From positions 1 to 64,000 of the forward strand of contig CAJFOZ010000043.1 in NCBI GenBank assembly GCA_904397895.1: 64,000 nucleotides of DNA, read 5' to 3'. The stretch comes from an uncultured Clostridia bacterium. GTDB lineage: Bacteria; Bacillota; Clostridia; Oscillospirales; Acutalibacteraceae. The notes under the pieces are model-generated. The model ran no database searches, was not told where the DNA came from, and worked only from the letters and a program-made list of their open reading frames with translations. Both the position numbers and the translations under genes were made by a program. This document shows positions 60,723 through 64,000 of the stretch, in pieces (the first letter of the stretch is position 1; every line of letters begins with the position of its first letter).

Positions 60723-61508
60723 ATGATTTTTAGTTATTATCCTGGCTGCACACTGAAAACCAAGGCCAAAGAACTGGATCGGTATGCCCGTCGTTCGGCC
60801 GAAGCCTTGGGCATCACTCTCAGCGAACTTCCGGATTGGCAGTGCTGCGGCGGCGTCTATCCCATGGCCAAGGACGAAATCGCCACCAAGTTATCATCGG
60901 TGCGCGCCCTGGCCTCGGCCCGGGATGCTGGGCAGGATCTTGTGACCCTGTGCTCGGCTTGCCACAATGTGTTAAAACAAGTCAACAACGATATGGCTCA
61001 TGACGACAATATCGCCACGAAGGCCAACAATTATATGCAGCTGGAAGAGGAATACCACGGCGAAACCAAGGTCATCCACTTCCTGGAACTGCTGCGGGAC
61101 GTGGTTGGATTTGATGAGATCAAAAAAAAGGTGACAAATCCCCTCAAGGGCAAGAAGATCGGCGCCTACTACGGCTGCCTGCTTCTCCGTCCCGGTAAGG
61201 TGCTCCAGATGGACAACCCGGAGAATCCCAAGATCATGGAGGATTTCATCCGCGCTATCGGCGGCACCCCGGTGCTCTACTCCATGCGCAACGAGTGCTG
61301 CGGCGGTTACGTCACGTTGGAAAATAAGGATCTCGCCAACAAAAAGAGCGGCGCAGTGCTCTCCAGTGCGGAAGATCAGGGTGCGGAGATGATGATCACC
61401 GCCTGCCCGCTGTGCCTCTATAACCTCAACCAAAACAAGGACGGGCACGACGTCCCGGTCTATTACTTTACCGAATTGCTCGCCGAAGCCCTCGGCGTCA
61501 AGGACTAA
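60723..61508 (+). CDS. hdrB: Heterodisulfide reductase subunit B-like
   Basis: Two CCG-type motifs: YYPGCTLKTKAKE...WQCCGG...CSACHNVL and YYGCLLLRP...NECCGGYV...CPLCLYNL. Confidence 0.92.
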   Translation: MIFSYYPGCTLKTKAKELDRYARRSAEALGITLSELPDWQCCGGVYPMAKDEIATKLSSVRALASARDAGQDLVTLCSACHNVLKQVNNDMAHDDNIATKANNYMQLEEEYHGETKVIHFLELLRDVVGFDEIKKKVTNPLKGKKIGAYYGCLLLRPGKVLQMDNPENPKIMEDFIRAIGGTPVLYSMRNECCGGYVTLENKDLANKKSGAVLSSAEDQGAEMMITACPLCLYNLNQNKDGHDVPVYYFTELLAEALGVKD

Positions 61509-61520
61509 GGAGGAATTAGG

Positions 61521-61907
61521 ATGCAGGATAACAACATGAAGGAAACCATCCTTCGGATCAGCGGCGTCGACGTGCTCAAATGCATGCGGTGCGGCAAATG
61601 CTCCGGCACCTGCCCCTCCTACGACGAGATGGAATACCATCCCCATGAGTTCGTCTACATGGTGGAAAAGGGCCAGATCGAACCGCTGATGAAATCCAAA
61701 TCGATTTACACATGCCTTTCGTGCTTTGCCTGTGTGGAACGCTGCCCCAGGGATGTGGAACCGGCCAAATTGGTGGAAGCCATCCGTCTGGCCGTCATCC
61801 GCCAGCAGGGTCAGAACCACTTGAAGCCCGAAAGCATCCCCGAACTGCTGGACGAGAACCTGCCGCAGCAGGCTATCGTCAGCGCGTTCCGCAAGTACAG
61901 TAAATAA
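61521..61907 (+). CDS. hdrC: Heterodisulfide reductase subunit C-like ferredoxin
   Basis: CMRCGKCSGTCPS and CLSCFACVERCPRDVEP, two 4Fe-4S motifs. Confidence 0.93.
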   Translation: MQDNNMKETILRISGVDVLKCMRCGKCSGTCPSYDEMEYHPHEFVYMVEKGQIEPLMKSKSIYTCLSCFACVERCPRDVEPAKLVEAIRLAVIRQQGQNHLKPESIPELLDENLPQQAIVSAFRKYSK

Positions 61908-61922
61908 GGAGGAGAAAAGTCA

Positions 61923-63914
61923 ATGCAGAGAATAGGCGTATTTGTCTGCCATTGCGGCACAAACATTGCCGGTACGGTTGATGTCCATGCTGTGGCGGAA
62001 GCTCTCAAGATGGAGCCCGGCGTGGTCTTCTCCATCGATTATCAGTATATGTGCTCCGAGGCAGGCCAAAACATCGTCAAGGACGCCATCAAAGAACATA
62101 AGCTGACAGGCGTGGTCATCTGCTCCTGTTCGCCTCGTATGCATGAGGGCACCTTCCGCAAGGCCGCCGCTTCGGTTGGCCTCAACCCCTACATGGTGGA
62201 GATCGCCAACATCCGTGAGCAGTGCTCCTGGATCCACAAGGATAAACAGACTGCCACTGAAAAGGCCATTATCCTGGGCAAGGCTGCCATCGCCAAGGTA
62301 CATCTCAACGCCCCCTTAACCGCTGGAACAAGCCCGGTCACCAAGCGTGCCCTGGTCATCGGCGGCGGTATCGCCGGCATCCAGACCGCTCTGGATATTG
62401 CCGACGCCGGTTTTGAAGTGGACATCGTGGAAAAGAACCCCACCATCGGCGGCAAGATGACCCAGATCGACAAGACCTTCCCCACCTTGGACTGCGCGGC
62501 CTGTATCCTCACCCCCAAGATGGTGGATTGTGCGCAGAACGACAAGATCAAGATTTATTCTTACAGTGAAGTCACCGACGTCAAAGGTTTCGTGGGCAAC
62601 TTCACTGTCACCATCAAGCGCAAGGCACGTTATGTAGACGAGACCAAATGCACCGGCTGCGGCGAATGCACCGAAAAGTGCCCCATGAAGAAGGTCCCCA
62701 ATGAGTTCAACTTGGGGCTGGATACCCGCCGCGCCATCTACATCCCCTTTGCCCAGGCTGTCCCCAAGGTAGCCACCATTGATCCCGACTACTGCAACAT
62801 GATCAAAAACGGCAAGTGCGGCCTGTGCGCAAAAGTGTGCGGCGCCGGTGCCATTGATTACAAACAGCAGGATCAGTTCATCGAGGAAAAATACGGCGCT
62901 ATCGTGGTCGCCACCGGCTTTAACCCCATCAAGCTGGATAACTTCGACGAATTCGCTTACTCCCAGAGCCCTGACGTTGTCACCTCCCTGGAGTTTGAGC
63001 GTCTTACCAATGCCGCTGGTCCTACTGCCGGCACCCTGCTCCGTCCCTCCGACGGCAAGCATCCCCACACCATTGTGTTTGTCCAGTGTGTGGGCAGCCG
63101 TGATACCTCCGGCTGCGGCAAGCCTTACTGCTCCAAGATCTGCTGCATGTACACGGCAAAGCACGCCATGCTGACCCGTGAGAAATATCCGGATACCGAC
63201 GTATATGTCTTCTACATCGACGTCCGTACCCCCGGCAAGAACTTTGATGAGTTCTACCGCCGCGCTGTGGAACAGTACGGCGTCCACTATATCAAAGGCA
63301 TGGTGGGCAAGGTTGTGCCCCAGTCCGACGGCACCTTGAAGGTCCAGGCCTCCGACCTGATCTCCAACGAGCAGCTCCACATCGACGCCGACATGGTGGT
63401 CCTGGCCACCGCCATCGAGCCGGATAAGAGCGCCCGTTCCCTGGGCACCATGCTGACCGCCAGCATGGACACCAACGACTTCTTCACCGAGGCCCATCCC
63501 AAGCTCCGTCCTGTGGAGAGCCCCACCGCCGGTGTCTTCCTTTCTGGCGCCTGCCAAGGCCCCAAGGATATCCCCGAGACAGTTGCCCAAGCCGGCGCCG
63601 CCGCTTCCAAGGTCATCGGCCTGCTGGTCAAGGATAGCTTGACCTGCAACCCCTGCGTGGCTCACTCCAACGAGCTCATGTGCAACGGCTGCTCGGCCTG
63701 TGAAAAGGTGTGCCCCTACGGCGCTATCACCTATATGGACAAAGAATTTAAGATGCCTGACCGTACCGTGGCTATTCGCCGCGTCGCATCGGTCAATGAG
63801 GCTGTCTGCCAGGGCTGCGGCGCTTGTACTGTCGCTTGTCCCTCCGGCGCTATGGACCTCAAAGGATTTTCCAATAGTCAGATTATGGCGGAGGTGGATG
63901 CAATATGCAAGTAA
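61923..63914 (+). CDS. hdrA: Heterodisulfide reductase subunit A-like FAD/Fe-S protein
   Basis: [56 protein letters not shown]; several 4Fe-4S motifs. Confidence 0.96.
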   Translation: MQRIGVFVCHCGTNIAGTVDVHAVAEALKMEPGVVFSIDYQYMCSEAGQNIVKDAIKEHKLTGVVICSCSPRMHEGTFRKAAASVGLNPYMVEIANIREQCSWIHKDKQTATEKAIILGKAAIAKVHLNAPLTAGTSPVTKRALVIGGGIAGIQTALDIADAGFEVDIVEKNPTIGGKMTQIDKTFPTLDCAACILTPKMVDCAQNDKIKIYSYSEVTDVKGFVGNFTVTIKRKARYVDETKCTGCGECTEKCPMKKVPNEFNLGLDTRRAIYIPFAQAVPKVATIDPDYCNMIKNGKCGLCAKVCGAGAIDYKQQDQFIEEKYGAIVVATGFNPIKLDNFDEFAYSQSPDVVTSLEFERLTNAAGPTAGTLLRPSDGKHPHTIVFVQCVGSRDTSGCGKPYCSKICCMYTAKHAMLTREKYPDTDVYVFYIDVRTPGKNFDEFYRRAVEQYGVHYIKGMVGKVVPQSDGTLKVQASDLISNEQLHIDADMVVLATAIEPDKSARSLGTMLTASMDTNDFFTEAHPKLRPVESPTAGVFLSGACQGPKDIPETVAQAGAAASKVIGLLVKDSLTCNPCVAHSNELMCNGCSACEKVCPYGAITYMDKEFKMPDRTVAIRRVASVNEAVCQGCGACTVACPSGAMDLKGFSNSQIMAEVDAICK

Positions 63915-64000
63915 CCGAGACCAAAGAATTCAAACCGAAAATTGTTGCATTCTGCTGCAACTGGTGCTCCTATGCCGGCGCCGACTTGGCGGGTACCAAC
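63905..64000 (+). CDS. Start of MvhD/FlpD-like hydrogenase iron-sulfur subunit, truncated by window end
   Basis: [32 protein letters not shown]; overlaps the hdrA stop. Confidence 0.85.
   Translation, partial: MQVTETKEFKPKIVAFCCNWCSYAGADLAGTN

Overview
The window looks like a chromosomal segment from an anaerobic Firmicute, probably Clostridia, judged by gene content, T-box use and HdrABC genes (inference). It starts inside one secreted protein (probable GH38) and runs out of the right edge into an mvhD-like gene. In order: a secreted mannosidase locus (partial GH38-like, GH38, solute-binding lipoprotein plus AraC-type regulator plus YesM-type kinase); a divergent Rbs-type sugar ABC transporter and a PfkB kinase; a T-box-led trpD-C-F-A-sfsA run with no trpB, trpE or trpG; a GH92 mannosidase; a nitrogen-assimilating biosynthetic block (carAB, purC, purF, purB, purA, glmS, guaA, pyrG, hisH, hisF); a 10-repeat CRISPR array with no cas genes in view; tRNA-Ala(GGC); small hypothetical genes, an M16 protease, proB, an FAD oxidoreductase, a sigma-2-only fragment and a Crp/Fnr regulator; then ldh (with a Rex-like site), fumC and hdrBCA-mvhD. 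The best leads are: (1) a GTG-SYNRYSCC-stop micro-ORF with mutually exclusive RNA pairings before a small membrane protein; (2) interleaved helices between purC and purF resembling an attenuator or pseudoknot; (3) a multi-hairpin, possibly structured RNA between hisH and hisF; (4) a seven-copy C-terminal module shared by three secreted glycosidases; (5) a CRISPR repeat with two palindromes and a compensatory stem change; (6) a cluster of six glutamine amidotransferases. All base pairings and alignments were done by eye; no search or folding program was run.
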